This document shows, piece after piece, positions 8,711 through 17,719 of a DNA stretch of 64,000 nucleotides. The stretch lies in NCBI RefSeq assembly GCF_000719095.1, contig NZ_JOEH01000032.1:39599-103598 (forward strand), written 5' to 3'. Every line of letters begins with the position of its first letter. Position 1 is the first letter of the stretch. The translations under genes were made by a program, and so were the position numbers. Source of the stretch: Streptacidiphilus jeojiense. Its GTDB lineage: Bacteria > Actinomycetota > Actinomycetes > Streptomycetales > Streptomycetaceae. The notes beneath the pieces are model-generated. The model had not been told where the DNA came from, ran no database searches, and worked only from the letters and a program-made list of their open reading frames with translations.

Positions 8711-8745
8711 GTTGACATGACTGTGCACGACGCCCAGCCCCTGTG

Positions 8746-8822
8746 TCAATAACCTGGCTATTGAATCAGGGGCTTGCAATACGACTGCGAGTCGCCATCC
8801 TTGCTCGGCCTCAATAGCCAGG
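8746..8822. promoter_or_regulatory. Paired operator-like sites in the divergent gntR/transfer promoter
   Basis: CCTGGCTATTGA (8753-8764) recurs as its exact inverse TCAATAGCCAGG (8811-8822), just upstream of the GntR gene. The left site is also part of a palindrome with arms TCAATA (8746-8751) and TATTGA (8759-8764). KorA/KorSA-type GntR repressors of Streptomyces plasmids bind operators in their own promoter and in the transfer promoter, so these are good candidates for that repressor. The binding itself is inference. Confidence 0.55.
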
Positions 8823-8836
8823 GCTACTGTCAAGGC

Positions 8837-9664
8837 ATGGACGACGACACCCCGGTACACGGGCCCCCGCCCGTCGCGCGCTACCGAGAGATCGCCAACG
8901 ACCTGCTCCGCCGAATCGAGAGCGGCGAGTTCCCCCCGGGCTCGAAACTGCCGACGTTCGCCGAGCTGCGCGTCGAGTACGACACCGGGGGCCCCACGAT
9001 CGAGGAGGCCGTGAGCGTGCTCAAGGTCGCAGGCCGCGTACGGTCCGCCCGCCGCCTCGGAACGATCGTGCTCGACGGTCAGGCCCCGGTCGAGCGCCTC
9101 GACCGGGGCCACAGCGTGCGGCGCAACGAATACGGCTACATCTTCAATGCCGGGGCCGGCCACTGGGCGCCGATCGCCTTCCGCGCCCCCGCGTGGGTCA
9201 AGGCGGACGACGAGATCGCCGCCCGCCTCGAAATCGCACCGGGTTCCCCGGTGCTCGTCCGGTGGCGTGTCGTCGGCCCGGACAGGACGCAACCGTTTCA
9301 GCTCACCTGCTCGTACATCGTCGAGGCCGTCGCCCGGGGGACCGCGGTCGAGCAGGTCGACACCGGGCCCGGGGGGTGGCTCGACCGAGCCGAGCACGAC
9401 CTCGGGCACGGCCCGCTGTCCTGGGCGGAGTTCGTCACCTCACGACTTCCGGGGCCCGAGGAGGCGAAGGCACTCAAGATCCCGAGGGAAACCCCCGTCC
9501 TGGTCCTGTCGTGCGTGGCCACCAGCGGCGCCACGAAAGAACCGATAGCGGTCGACGTGACCGTGATGCCGGGCCGTTCGTTCGAGATCCGCTACCCGAT
9601 CACCCGTGACAAGTCGGCCCGGTGGCCCACTGCCCCCGCCGCCGACCGGAACACACCGCGCTGA
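8837..9664 (+). CDS. GntR-family transfer repressor (KorA/KorSA-like)
   Basis: A 275-residue regulator. Residues ~12-80 form a GntR winged helix (YREIANDLLRRIESGEFPPG, then LPTFAELRVEYDTGGPTIEEA). Residues ~100-255 look like a UTRA-type ligand-binding domain. I choose ATG 8837 because the frame upstream crosses the operator repeats. It is divergent from the transfer operon. In pSAM2- and pIJ101-type plasmids such regulators silence traB and kil functions and themselves, so that role is likely here. A drug or metabolite effector is possible but unknown. Confidence 0.85.
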   Translation: MDDDTPVHGPPPVARYREIANDLLRRIESGEFPPGSKLPTFAELRVEYDTGGPTIEEAVSVLKVAGRVRSARRLGTIVLDGQAPVERLDRGHSVRRNEYGYIFNAGAGHWAPIAFRAPAWVKADDEIAARLEIAPGSPVLVRWRVVGPDRTQPFQLTCSYIVEAVARGTAVEQVDTGPGGWLDRAEHDLGHGPLSWAEFVTSRLPGPEEAKALKIPRETPVLVLSCVATSGATKEPIAVDVTVMPGRSFEIRYPITRDKSARWPTAPAADRNTPR

Positions 9665-9718
9665 TCCGACCGTCCACCGCGCCCACCCCTCGGGTCGGGA
9701 ACGCGCGGTCCTACGCGA

Positions 9719-10192
9719 GTGCGGATCGCGAGCATCCACCAGGGGGCAAGCGGGCTGATCATCGACCTGTTCGACCCGGACAGGGCCCGGTTGCCGGTCC
9801 TCAAGACCAGCTTGCAGCGCCTGGCGCGGTCCATCGGCGGCACCACAGATGGTGCTCGCCGCGCCGTGCAGGTGCTGGTCGACAACGGCGACTTCGCAGC
9901 CAGCACCACGTTGGCCGGCCTCGCGGAGCACAAGGTCTTCGAACTGCGCTGCGACTGGGACGCCTTCGACGCGTCCCGCATCACGATCCGGCTCTCCGAC
10001 CGCGGCGCGCACTGCCGTCAGCGCGCGGTGGCCGTTCGGGCACGTCAGAGGGTGCGGGTGGTGACCGTGAGGGTGGCACCTGGTCGCAGCTGGATGCTGA
10101 GGTTGCCGTCGCTGTCGGCGGTGACGAGCGATCCGGAGATCTCGGCCTGCTGCGTGCTGGCCTCCCCGGTCACATTCATGGGACGGGGCTGA
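9719..10192 (+). CDS. Hypothetical protein, 3' end uncertain
   Basis: The first ~100 residues (GTG 9719; MRIASIHQGASGLIIDLFDP...) have natural composition and read like a small alpha/beta domain. The remaining ~55 residues overlap the convergent gene at 10045-10602 and look like antisense noise. No ribosome binding site is evident. It may be a shortened remnant or a gene whose true end was lost. Function unknown. Confidence 0.35.
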   Translation: MRIASIHQGASGLIIDLFDPDRARLPVLKTSLQRLARSIGGTTDGARRAVQVLVDNGDFAASTTLAGLAEHKVFELRCDWDAFDASRITIRLSDRGAHCRQRAVAVRARQRVRVVTVRVAPGRSWMLRLPSLSAVTSDPEISACCVLASPVTFMGRG

Positions 10193-10602
10193 AGGTCGGC
10201 AAGCGGAAGGATCCGCACAGGGTTGCGTTCGCCGCGTTGCCAGCGGATCGGGGACTCGGTTCCGATCAGGTGCGCGAAGCGTCGGGACGGCGCACCGAGG
10301 AACTGCACACGCTCGTGGCCCGCGTCGTTGGTTTCGAATACGAAGGGGTCTGCCCCGGGTACCGGTGAGGCCACGTCGTAGGCCGAGATGATCTGGCCGT
10401 TGTGGTAGCCGAGGACCAAGGCGATGCGTTCGGGTTGGAACGCCGTGCGGCGGCGGCTGTTGCCCGGACCCATCAACCACCAGCCCATGGTCTTGTCCTG
10501 CTGGGAGTCGGCGGACGTTGCCTGCGCGGCCTCCTTGCTGTTGACGATCAGAACCAGGTCGGCAGCGGGTGCGAGGGAAGTGATGGCGGAATCGGTGGAC
10601 AT
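10045..10602 (-). CDS. Hypothetical protein
   Basis: A 185-residue protein starting at ATG 10602 (MSTDSAITSLAPAADLVLIV...). It appears soluble, with a central region rich in aromatic and beta-forming residues (WWLMGPGNSRRRTAF, then ALVLGYHNGQIISAYDV) and a C-terminus resembling a beta-sandwich edge. I do not recognise the family. It is isolated, facing the weak ORF to its left. Confidence 0.5.
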   Translation of the reverse strand: MSTDSAITSLAPAADLVLIVNSKEAAQATSADSQQDKTMGWWLMGPGNSRRRTAFQPERIALVLGYHNGQIISAYDVASPVPGADPFVFETNDAGHERVQFLGAPSRRFAHLIGTESPIRWQRGERNPVRILPLADLQPRPMNVTGEASTQQAEISGSLVTADSDGNLSIQLRPGATLTVTTRTL

Positions 10603-10991
10603 GAAGGCTCCAGAGTGCGGCGTCGCTACGGATCCTAGCTCAAATCAGAGCACTTGCAGAAGATGATAGGGATATGGGAGAGTTCCCCCGTACCACCCAA
10701 CCAGCCACCCCAGTAAGGGCAGTGATCGAACATCAGGACCGGCTCCGGCATGCGGGACTGGACAAGGAGAGTCGTGAAGGAGCACCAGGCCGGTCGAACC
10801 GATCAACGGACGCCCAGCTCCAGCCCGGTACGTGACAGCAGCACCTGGGAAGATCACCAGGGTCATGTCAGCGCCCTACGGCAGCCAAAAGACCCGCTCA
10901 TCGACTTCAAGCTCCGCGTCAGAATGCATGTGCCGGCCAGGGTGGTGCTAGGGCTGCTGGGTGTCATCGGTGCCGGTGCCGGTGTCGCCGC
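10603..10991. other. Intergenic gap before the zeta-toxin gene
   Basis: No convincing gene. It should hold the promoter for the minus-strand gene on the left and for the double zeta gene on the right. The stretch 10640-10700 is less G+C-rich (GATGATAGGGATATGG), but I cannot define a consensus promoter. Frames that stay open here lack start signals. Confidence 0.4.
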
Positions 10992-12827
10992 GTGGCCGCA
11001 CCGGTGAACCCGCCTCTGCCTCAGGCACCGTCGCTGGTCGAAGACCACAACGGACGCATCCTGGCTGATCGGATCCTGGCTACCGACTTGGCCGGCGCCG
11101 TGCCGCAGGAGCGGCCGGTGGTGGTGTTCGTGGCCGGGCAGGCCGGCAGCGGCAAATCGCTGGTCGTGGACCTGGTGCTGGCGGCGCTCGCCGCCAGGGG
11201 CGGTGCGGTGCGGGTAGATCGCGACCGCTACAAGACCCTCCACCCCCACTACCGCCGTCTGCTGGCCGAGGACGTGCGCACGGCCGGGGTCCGGGTGCGC
11301 GAGGACACCTACCAGTGGGCGGCCCAGGTGGAGGCCCTGCTGCGGCAGGGCCGCTACGACGCAGTGGTGGAGGCCCCGCTGGGCCGCCCGCAACAATTCC
11401 TGGAGGAGATCGACGCCTACCGGCGGGCGGGCTACCGGGTGGAGATCGTGGCGCTGGCCGTGCCCGAGGCCCTGAGCGCGCTCGGGGTGCTGGACCGCTA
11501 TCTGCGCCTGGCCGAGCAGGGCCGGCCCCGCTTCGTCTCCTGGGACAACCACGACGCCTGTGCCGCCGCGCTGCCCGCCGCCCTGAACGTGGTGGAGGCC
11601 GACGGGCTGGCCGAGCGGATCACCGTGGTGCGGCGCAGCACCCGGACAGCGCTGGAGGCCGTGTACGACAACGAGGTCGGCCCTGACGGACGCTGGACGC
11701 GTCCGGCGGGCGCGGCTAAGGCGGTGCTGGCCGAGCGCCGGCGCCCGTGGGACGCGGCGCAGACCAGCCGGTTCCGGCGGGACCTGGCGGCCGCGGAGCG
11801 CCGGGTGAGCGACCCGCGGCTGCCTGAGGACTGGGGGCTGGCGGTGCGCCGCGATGCCGAGCACGCCGCGGCGCTGGCCGAGCCGCTGCGCCGCATCGCC
11901 CAGCCGCTGCGGCAGCCGCCCGGCGTCGACTACCACCGGCTGAACGCGGACGAGCACGCCTTCGTCTTCGACGAGTTGATCGTGCCGATGATGCTGAGCG
12001 CGGTTACCGCCCAGGAGCACCCGCTGGTGGTCTACGTGGCCGGCCAGCCCGGCGCCGGGAAGACCCGCGCCGCCCACCTGGTGCGCCGCGCCCTGCCCGG
12101 CGCGGTGCACCTGTCCGGAGACGACTTCAAGGTGATGCACCCGGACTACTGGGACCTGCTGCGCTCGGACCCGCGCCACGCCTCGCAGAAGATCCGGGCC
12201 GACTACCAGGCCTGGCAGGCCAAGGCCGAAGCGTACGTGCGCGAGCGCCGCGGGCACCTGGTCCTGGAGACCACCCCCGCCGACCCGGCCGCATTCGCCG
12301 CGGGGGCGCTCCGGTTCCAGCGGGCCGGCTACCGGGTGGAGTTGCTCGTGCTGGCCGTGCGCGCGGCCGACTCCCGGCAGGGCACCGCCCGGCGCTACGC
12401 GGCCGTGAGCGAGCAGGGCGCGCCCACCCGGTTCACCAGCGTCAGCGGCCACGACGCGCACTTCCAGGTACTGCCCGACGTCGTGGCGGCAGCGGAGGCG
12501 CTGGCGGTGGTGGACCAGGTCACCGTGATGCGGCGCGATGCCACCGCCCTGTACCGCAGCGAACCCACCAACAGCAGGCGGCCGCAGCGGGCGGGGGCAG
12601 CGCTGGCGGTGCTGGCAGAGCAGTCCCGGCCCTACACCGACCAGGAGGCCGCCCAGTTCTGGGCCGTCCAGCGCCAGCTGCACCAGGTGATGCCGCAGTA
12701 CCGCGACGACCTGGTCGACATCGCCGCCCGGGCCATCCCGCTGATGCCCGCGACCCTCCAGCCGCGACGCCTGGAGGCGCCCGGCAGCGCGGCCGCGCTA
12801 CCGCTGCTGCCGTGCCGGGCCAGGTAG
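10992..12827 (+). CDS. Tandem-duplicated zeta-toxin family kinase
   Basis: A 611-residue protein made of two zeta-toxin-like ATPase units. Unit 1 (~residues 15-290) has P-loop GQAGSGKS near 49-56 and DRDRYKTLHPHY near 76. Unit 2 (~310-600) has GQPGAGKT near 350 and SGDDFKVMHPDYWDL near 376. Zeta toxins phosphorylate UDP-N-acetylglucosamine and poison cell-wall synthesis, and an epsilon-type antitoxin restrains them. Single-unit zeta toxins are about half this length. Unit 2 keeps the canonical GDDF, while unit 1 has diverged (DRDRY), so one unit may be regulatory. GTG 10992 or 11004 could start it. A convergent small helical gene follows. Confidence 0.85.
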   Translation: MAAPVNPPLPQAPSLVEDHNGRILADRILATDLAGAVPQERPVVVFVAGQAGSGKSLVVDLVLAALAARGGAVRVDRDRYKTLHPHYRRLLAEDVRTAGVRVREDTYQWAAQVEALLRQGRYDAVVEAPLGRPQQFLEEIDAYRRAGYRVEIVALAVPEALSALGVLDRYLRLAEQGRPRFVSWDNHDACAAALPAALNVVEADGLAERITVVRRSTRTALEAVYDNEVGPDGRWTRPAGAAKAVLAERRRPWDAAQTSRFRRDLAAAERRVSDPRLPEDWGLAVRRDAEHAAALAEPLRRIAQPLRQPPGVDYHRLNADEHAFVFDELIVPMMLSAVTAQEHPLVVYVAGQPGAGKTRAAHLVRRALPGAVHLSGDDFKVMHPDYWDLLRSDPRHASQKIRADYQAWQAKAEAYVRERRGHLVLETTPADPAAFAAGALRFQRAGYRVELLVLAVRAADSRQGTARRYAAVSEQGAPTRFTSVSGHDAHFQVLPDVVAAAEALAVVDQVTVMRRDATALYRSEPTNSRRPQRAGAALAVLAEQSRPYTDQEAAQFWAVQRQLHQVMPQYRDDLVDIAARAIPLMPATLQPRRLEAPGSAAALPLLPCRAR

Positions 12828-12897
12828 CCCGACACGGCAACCGCCCCTGCCATCAGCCGGTGCCGAACCGGGGCCCGGCGGAGCGGCCCGAGGTCGG

Positions 12898-13167
12898 CTA
12901 CGCGGTCGTGAGGGCGTTGAGCCGTTGGGTGTACTCGGCGGCCAGCCGCTCGACGTCCTCGGGCTCGGCGTCGGCGAGCCGGCTCCGGTCCGCGGCGCAA
13001 GCCTGCAGCTGGGCCGTGAGGGCGGCCTGGAGCTGCTGGTCACCGGAGCGCCGGGCCGCCATCACCTCCTTGGTGTACCAGGAGATGACAGCGTCGATCC
13101 GCTGCCGGGCGAGCTCGGTCGGGGAACCCCCCTCGCCGGGGGAGGACGCGGGTTCGGGAGCGTGCAT
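12898..13167 (-). CDS. Small helical protein beside zeta toxin (antitoxin candidate)
   Basis: An 89-residue, probably all-helical protein (ELARQRIDAVISWYTKEVMA...), starting at ATG 13167. It lies 70 bases beyond the zeta gene in convergent orientation and divergent from the STAND ATPase gene. Epsilon antitoxins are small helical proteins, so it is the obvious neighbour to test. True epsilon-zeta pairs are usually co-directional, and I see no epsilon signature, so the role is a guess. Confidence 0.5.
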   Translation of the reverse strand: MHAPEPASSPGEGGSPTELARQRIDAVISWYTKEVMAARRSGDQQLQAALTAQLQACAADRSRLADAEPEDVERLAAEYTQRLNALTTA

Positions 13168-13324
13168 GGCAAAACCACCTTGGGCCGGAAGTCGGGGCCG
13201 GGAGGCCGGTACCCGGCCCTGGAAGCGAGGTGCCGGCCACCGGCCTGTCTGGTCGCGATCCTGCCCTGCGGCATCGTCCACGGCATACTGGGCAGGCAGA
13301 TGATCTGTCCTGGGGGGACCACGC

Positions 13325-16006
13325 ATGGCCGACCTTCGCGCGCTGTTCAGCTCCAACGACCCGTCAGGAGTGCAGAGCGCGGAGGCGTTCACCAACCGCC
13401 AGCTGCAGTGGTCCCTGGTTGCCACAGCGCTGGGCGAGCACCTGCAGGCGATCGCCGCCCGCGGGTTCGACGTCGAGGACCTGGAGCACCCCCGCAACAA
13501 CGTGATCGCGTTCTACGGCATCGGCGGGGTGGGCAAGTCCACGCTGCTGCGCAAGCTGGAGGCCGCGCTGACCGCCGCCGACCAGCGGCCCCAGCAGTGG
13601 GCCACCGCGATCGGCGCCGGTGAGCGGCTGCTGCCGGTGCGCATCGACCTGTCCCGCTCCGCGTCGACGGGAACCGACTTCGAGCGGGTCGTGCTGACGA
13701 TCCGCCTGGCCCTGGCCGGCGCGGTCGGCCGCCCGCTACCCGGCTTCGACTTGGCTCTGCGCCGCTACTGGGACGCCCAGCACCCCGGTGAACCGCTGGA
13801 GGACTACATCCGGCGCACCGGACTGATGGGCAAGGTCGGCCAGCTGCTGCCGGACCAACTACAGGCAGCGGTCAGCGAGGTCGCCGGGTCCCTCCAACTG
13901 CCCGGCATGATCGGATCGGCAGCCGGCCAGGTCGCCACCGCGCTCGTGCACGCGCTGCGCGAGCGCCGCGAACGGGCCCAGGCCCTGGCCGGCGCGGCCC
14001 GCACCGCGGCCCTGCTGGAGGCCGAACCCGACCTGGAGGCGCTCTCCTACTACCCGCACCTGCTCGCGTGGGAACTCCACCACCTTCCAGCGAAGAAGAA
14101 GGTGGTGCCGGTGATCCTGCTGGACACCTTCGAAGACACCGCCGACCGGCACCGCGACCTGGAGCGGCTGCTGCAGCGCCTGGTGTGGCTGATGCCAGGC
14201 GCCTTCTTCGTCATCGCCGGCCGCAACCGCCTGCCCTGGGGCGAGGCCGCGCTGGAGGGACAGCTCGACTACACCGGACCCACCGCCTGGCCGGGCCTGA
14301 CCCCCCGAGCCGAGCAGCCGGCCCACGCTGCGGGCGGCCGTCGCCAGCACCTGCTCGGGGACTTCTCCACCGCGGACTGCGACAGCTACCTCGCCCGGCG
14401 CCTGACCCACGAGGGCCAGCCGCTGATCGGCCCGGACATCCGGGCCGTCATCACCGAGCGCTCCCACGGCCTGCCGCTGCACCTGGACCTGTCCGTCGCC
14501 CGCTTCCTGGAGATCCGCCGCACCGGGCGCATGCCGGTTGCCGCCGACTTCGACCACACGTTCCCTGCCTTGATCGCCCGCACCCTGTCCGACCTGACCG
14601 ACGACGAACGCCACGTCCTGCGGAGCGCCAGCCTGCTGGACGCCTTCGACCTGGACCTGGCCACCCGCGCCGCGGGCCTCGCCCACCAGGCCCCGGCCCG
14701 CCGGCTCGTGGAACGCCCGATGATCGGCGAAGACCCCTACGCGATCTGGCCCTACCACCTGCACGGAGCCATCCGCACCGCGCTGCAGAGCGACGACACC
14801 CACACCCCGGACCGTTGGACGCCCGCCGACTGGAACCAGGCCGCGACCCGGGCGCTGGCCGCACTCGGCCACCAGTGGCAGCACAGCGACCGCACCGCGG
14901 CCACCGGCGACCGCGCCTTCCTGGTCGCCTGTCTGCGCCAGGGCCTGCGACTTGCCCGCGACCACCATCTGAACGATCTCGCCTGGCTCACCGACGCCGC
15001 CTTCGCCTACATCGACGACTCCGTGTGGGAACCCATCGCCCCGCCCACTCCCGCGCCGGGGACGGGCCCGGCCGCGGACACGCCCGCCGACGCCCTGGCC
15101 GAGGTGCTCACCGCGATCAGCCGCCGCCAGCACGAGCACCGCGACCTCACCACCCGCCGCCTCTCGGACGTCCTGGCCGCAGGCCTGCTGTCCGACGAGC
15201 TGGTCCAGCTCGCCCTGTACTACCGGGCCAAGGCAGACAAGGACCTCGGCCGCACCGCCCAGGCCATGGACGGCATGCGCCAGGTCGCCGCCTCCGAGGG
15301 CCGGCTCGCCTCCCGGGCGCGGCGCGGCCTGGCCAACCTCGCCCGCATCCACGGGGACTTCCCCACCGCGCTGAGCATCCTTCCCGGCCTCGGGTGGAAG
15401 GGCCGCCAGCACCGCGTGCACGGAGACATCCTGTGGCCGCAGGGCGACTTCACCGCCGCCGCTCACGCCTTCCGTCAGGCGCGGGACCAGGCCGAGCAGC
15501 ACCAGGCGCCGGGGGAGCGGGCCATCGTACAGACCCGCCTCGCGTTGGGCACCGCCTTCACCGACCCCGTCCGGGCGCAGGACGAGATCGCCCTGGCCCA
15601 CCAACTGCTGGAACCCCTGGACCAACGTGCCACCGTGCTGCTGGCTCAGATCGCCGCCCTGGTCCGCGACGCCGGCACCGACCACGCCATCGCCGACCGG
15701 GTCTCCGTGCTGCGGGCCCAGATCGACGTCGCCGGACTGCTCTGGCTCATCCCGCTGCTGGAGACCGCCCTGGTGTTCCACCATGCCGTCCGCGACGACC
15801 AGGGCGAACTGACCGCCGCCATCACCCGTCTGCAGGCCGCCACCGCCACCGGCGACTTCGCCTACTACGTGGACATCGCCCACTACATGGCCGACCTGCC
15901 CCTCCCCGCAGGGTCTGCGGTGCGCTGGCTCGAGGACCCGGAGCTGATCCGCACCCGCTGGCGTCGACTCGTCATGGACCGCCGCCCAGGAATCGCGACT
16001 GTCTGA
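13325..16006 (+). CDS. STAND-type NTPase with C-terminal helical repeats
   Basis: An 893-residue protein. P-loop GIGGVGKST lies at residues 65-73, with Walker B-like VVPVILLDTFEDT near 262-273 and a sensor-like FFVIAGRNRLPW near 297. A winged-helix-like region follows around 440-490. From ~600 to the end there are TPR-like helical hairpins (LARIHGDFPTALSILPG, DFTAAAHAFRQARDQAEQ). This is the STAND/NACHT plan: an N-terminal segment, a nucleotide switch and a repeat sensor. Such proteins serve as transcriptional regulators or phage sensors in actinomycetes. No nuclease, TIR or protease effector domain is evident at the N-terminus (~60 residues). The start ATG 13325 follows GGGGGG. Confidence 0.75.
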   Translation: MADLRALFSSNDPSGVQSAEAFTNRQLQWSLVATALGEHLQAIAARGFDVEDLEHPRNNVIAFYGIGGVGKSTLLRKLEAALTAADQRPQQWATAIGAGERLLPVRIDLSRSASTGTDFERVVLTIRLALAGAVGRPLPGFDLALRRYWDAQHPGEPLEDYIRRTGLMGKVGQLLPDQLQAAVSEVAGSLQLPGMIGSAAGQVATALVHALRERRERAQALAGAARTAALLEAEPDLEALSYYPHLLAWELHHLPAKKKVVPVILLDTFEDTADRHRDLERLLQRLVWLMPGAFFVIAGRNRLPWGEAALEGQLDYTGPTAWPGLTPRAEQPAHAAGGRRQHLLGDFSTADCDSYLARRLTHEGQPLIGPDIRAVITERSHGLPLHLDLSVARFLEIRRTGRMPVAADFDHTFPALIARTLSDLTDDERHVLRSASLLDAFDLDLATRAAGLAHQAPARRLVERPMIGEDPYAIWPYHLHGAIRTALQSDDTHTPDRWTPADWNQAATRALAALGHQWQHSDRTAATGDRAFLVACLRQGLRLARDHHLNDLAWLTDAAFAYIDDSVWEPIAPPTPAPGTGPAADTPADALAEVLTAISRRQHEHRDLTTRRLSDVLAAGLLSDELVQLALYYRAKADKDLGRTAQAMDGMRQVAASEGRLASRARRGLANLARIHGDFPTALSILPGLGWKGRQHRVHGDILWPQGDFTAAAHAFRQARDQAEQHQAPGERAIVQTRLALGTAFTDPVRAQDEIALAHQLLEPLDQRATVLLAQIAALVRDAGTDHAIADRVSVLRAQIDVAGLLWLIPLLETALVFHHAVRDDQGELTAAITRLQAATATGDFAYYVDIAHYMADLPLPAGSAVRWLEDPELIRTRWRRLVMDRRPGIATV

Positions 16007-16135
16007 TCAGAACGGTCGATTCAAAGAGCGCCGTCGTGCCTGGCATCCTGACCCCGTGGCCCGCCGTCACTCGCAGCAGGCCGGCTTCCGAGCTCCACCG
16101 ACCACCGTCCGTGCCAGATCCCTGGGAGAGAAACG

Positions 16136-16726
16136 ATGAGTGCCCTGGCTGGAGCCGCCGTGACCTCGGTAATGATCCTTGGGGCCGGAGTCCTGCTGAC
16201 GCGCAACCAACTGCGGCTACTCAGGCGCCCGGCAGCTGATGCGCCGCGCTCGGCTCGGCTCCTGGCCTGGACGGCAGTGTCCTGCTGGGTGGTACCAATG
16301 CTGTGGCTCTGGGCTGCCGCGGTGACCGACGACAGCACCGTCGCTCTCGCGGGCCTGATGGCCGTGATCGCCGTACCGACTGTGCTGCTCGTGATCTGCG
16401 GACGGTACGAGCGCTCCGAGCGCCGGGCCGAGGACCGTGAACGGGCGGCCCAGGGTCTTGCGCCCCGTCGCTATCTGATGGCGCCGTGGCGTCTCGGACT
16501 GGTCTGGGGCTTTGTCTTCGTGGTGACCGTCAACGCCATGGTCCTGATCCCCATCCTGGTCTCGCCCCTGCACACACCCCCGACGCCGAACATCGGAGCC
16601 ATGGAGATCGTCGCCACCATCGTCCTGCTGGCAGCCGTCTCCCACATCCTGCTCCAGCGCCACCGGGTCGCCAGGGAGGGCCAGCGCGCCGCTGCGAGCG
16701 ACCGGCGAGATGTAGGCCTGGCCTGA
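16136..16726 (+). CDS. Polytopic membrane protein
   Basis: A 196-residue protein starting at ATG 16136 after GGGAGAG. Hydrophobic spans lie at about 4-22, 42-62, 68-88, 123-145 and 155-172, with a charged loop (YERSERRAEDRERA) between spans 3 and 4. No conserved catalytic motif was seen. It lies 129 bases after the STAND gene on the same strand, so it could be co-transcribed, but nothing else ties it to that gene. Confidence 0.6.
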   Translation: MSALAGAAVTSVMILGAGVLLTRNQLRLLRRPAADAPRSARLLAWTAVSCWVVPMLWLWAAAVTDDSTVALAGLMAVIAVPTVLLVICGRYERSERRAEDRERAAQGLAPRRYLMAPWRLGLVWGFVFVVTVNAMVLIPILVSPLHTPPTPNIGAMEIVATIVLLAAVSHILLQRHRVAREGQRAAASDRRDVGLA

Positions 16727-16765
16727 CCGACTCCGGCAACCAGCCGGGCAAGCCCCTCTCCTGCC

Positions 16766-17002
16766 CTACGCGGCCGAAGCGGTTCCCGGATCGTTCGCGG
16801 CTGCCGCCCGGGCTTTCTCGCTGATCGCGAGTTCCTGCATCCTGCGGGTCAGCCCAGCCAGCTCCAGGCGCTCGCGGTGGGTGCCCTTGACCGGGAGCAG
16901 TGCGATCTCCCAGCGCAGCGCCACAGCCCGCTCGTGCAGACCCTGCAACTCGGGGGAGAGGGGAGCGGGGCGGTGGCGTCGAAGGATGTTTGGTAGGCGC
17001 AT
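16766..17002 (-). CDS. Small basic/helical hypothetical protein
   Basis: A 78-residue protein (MRLPNILRRHRPAPLSPELQ...), with a basic N-terminus and a helical remainder ending in a Glu/Ala-rich tail. Codon bias fits a real gene. It is 31 bases downstream of the next minus-strand gene, so the two may form an operon. No family was recognised. Confidence 0.5.
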   Translation of the reverse strand: MRLPNILRRHRPAPLSPELQGLHERAVALRWEIALLPVKGTHRERLELAGLTRRMQELAISEKARAAAANDPGTASAA

Positions 17003-17033
17003 CGGCAGAACGGCCTTCGCTCCTTCGCACGGG

Positions 17034-17594
17034 CTACTGGTTGATGCCGTGCTCGGGGCACTGGTAGTCGAGGAAGCGGGTCGAGTCGAAGGACTCCTGG
17101 TTCTGCTCGTAGACGCTCTGCCACAGCTGTGGGCTGTACTCGTGGACTGTCACTGGTTGTGGTGCTGCCATACCGTCTTCAGCGATCGTCATGTAGGGGA
17201 AGCTGTGCCGAGCTGCTGCGATGCGCGGATCTGTTCCACCCATGCAGCCCACGGCCGGCGACAGCCACAGCCGTGCAATGCGGCCGGCCATTCCGTTCAA
17301 CGCGATGAACCGGGTGTCGTGCAGCCAGGTGAGAGTTGCGCGTAGGTCGGTGTCGGAGTCATCAGCAACGAGTTCGTCGTCAAAGTCGAGTGCTACAGGT
17401 GCGTCCCCGCGAAGTTTCGTCACCAGCCTGATGAGCAGCAGCATGGGCAGGCCGTCGGCTTCGCGGCGGCGAAGTTTCTTCCCGCCCTGCGTGCGATCGG
17501 CGCACACGGCGGAGCGGTACAGGAAGTCGGCAGCCAGGAAACCGGGGCCGTGGACGAAGGGTGGCCTGCAGGTGCAGCTGATGACGGTGGTCAT
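17034..17594 (-). CDS. Hypothetical protein with N-terminal Cys pair
   Basis: A 186-residue protein starting at ATG 17594 (MTTVISCTCRPPFVHGPGF...). A CxC near the start, a central acidic segment (VALDFDDELVADDSDTDL) and a C-terminal YQCPEHGINQ could suggest metal binding, but no family was recognised. Third-position G/C is lower than in neighbours, hinting at separate acquisition. Confidence 0.5.
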   Translation of the reverse strand: MTTVISCTCRPPFVHGPGFLAADFLYRSAVCADRTQGGKKLRRREADGLPMLLLIRLVTKLRGDAPVALDFDDELVADDSDTDLRATLTWLHDTRFIALNGMAGRIARLWLSPAVGCMGGTDPRIAAARHSFPYMTIAEDGMAAPQPVTVHEYSPQLWQSVYEQNQESFDSTRFLDYQCPEHGINQ

Positions 17595-17719
17595 GGTCGG
17601 ACCCTAGCGCTGGGATGTGGTTTGGGCGGGTTGTGTTGCATGTGTCTCACCCCGTCAGCGGACAGTGCGTCAGCGTGACCCGTGCAGCTGGTCGACGTCG
17701 TTCTGACCGCTGGTCGGCA

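Noticed and set aside
10863..12683. Long minus-strand frame (~600 codons) opposite the zeta gene
   Set aside because: Translation is Gly/His/Arg/Val-rich without motifs. It is the mirror image of a real high-G+C gene whose plus strand carries two P-loop domains.
13859..15883. Long minus-strand frame opposite the STAND ATPase
   Set aside because: Gly/Val/Gln-rich low-complexity translation, no start signal, opposite a gene with Walker motifs.
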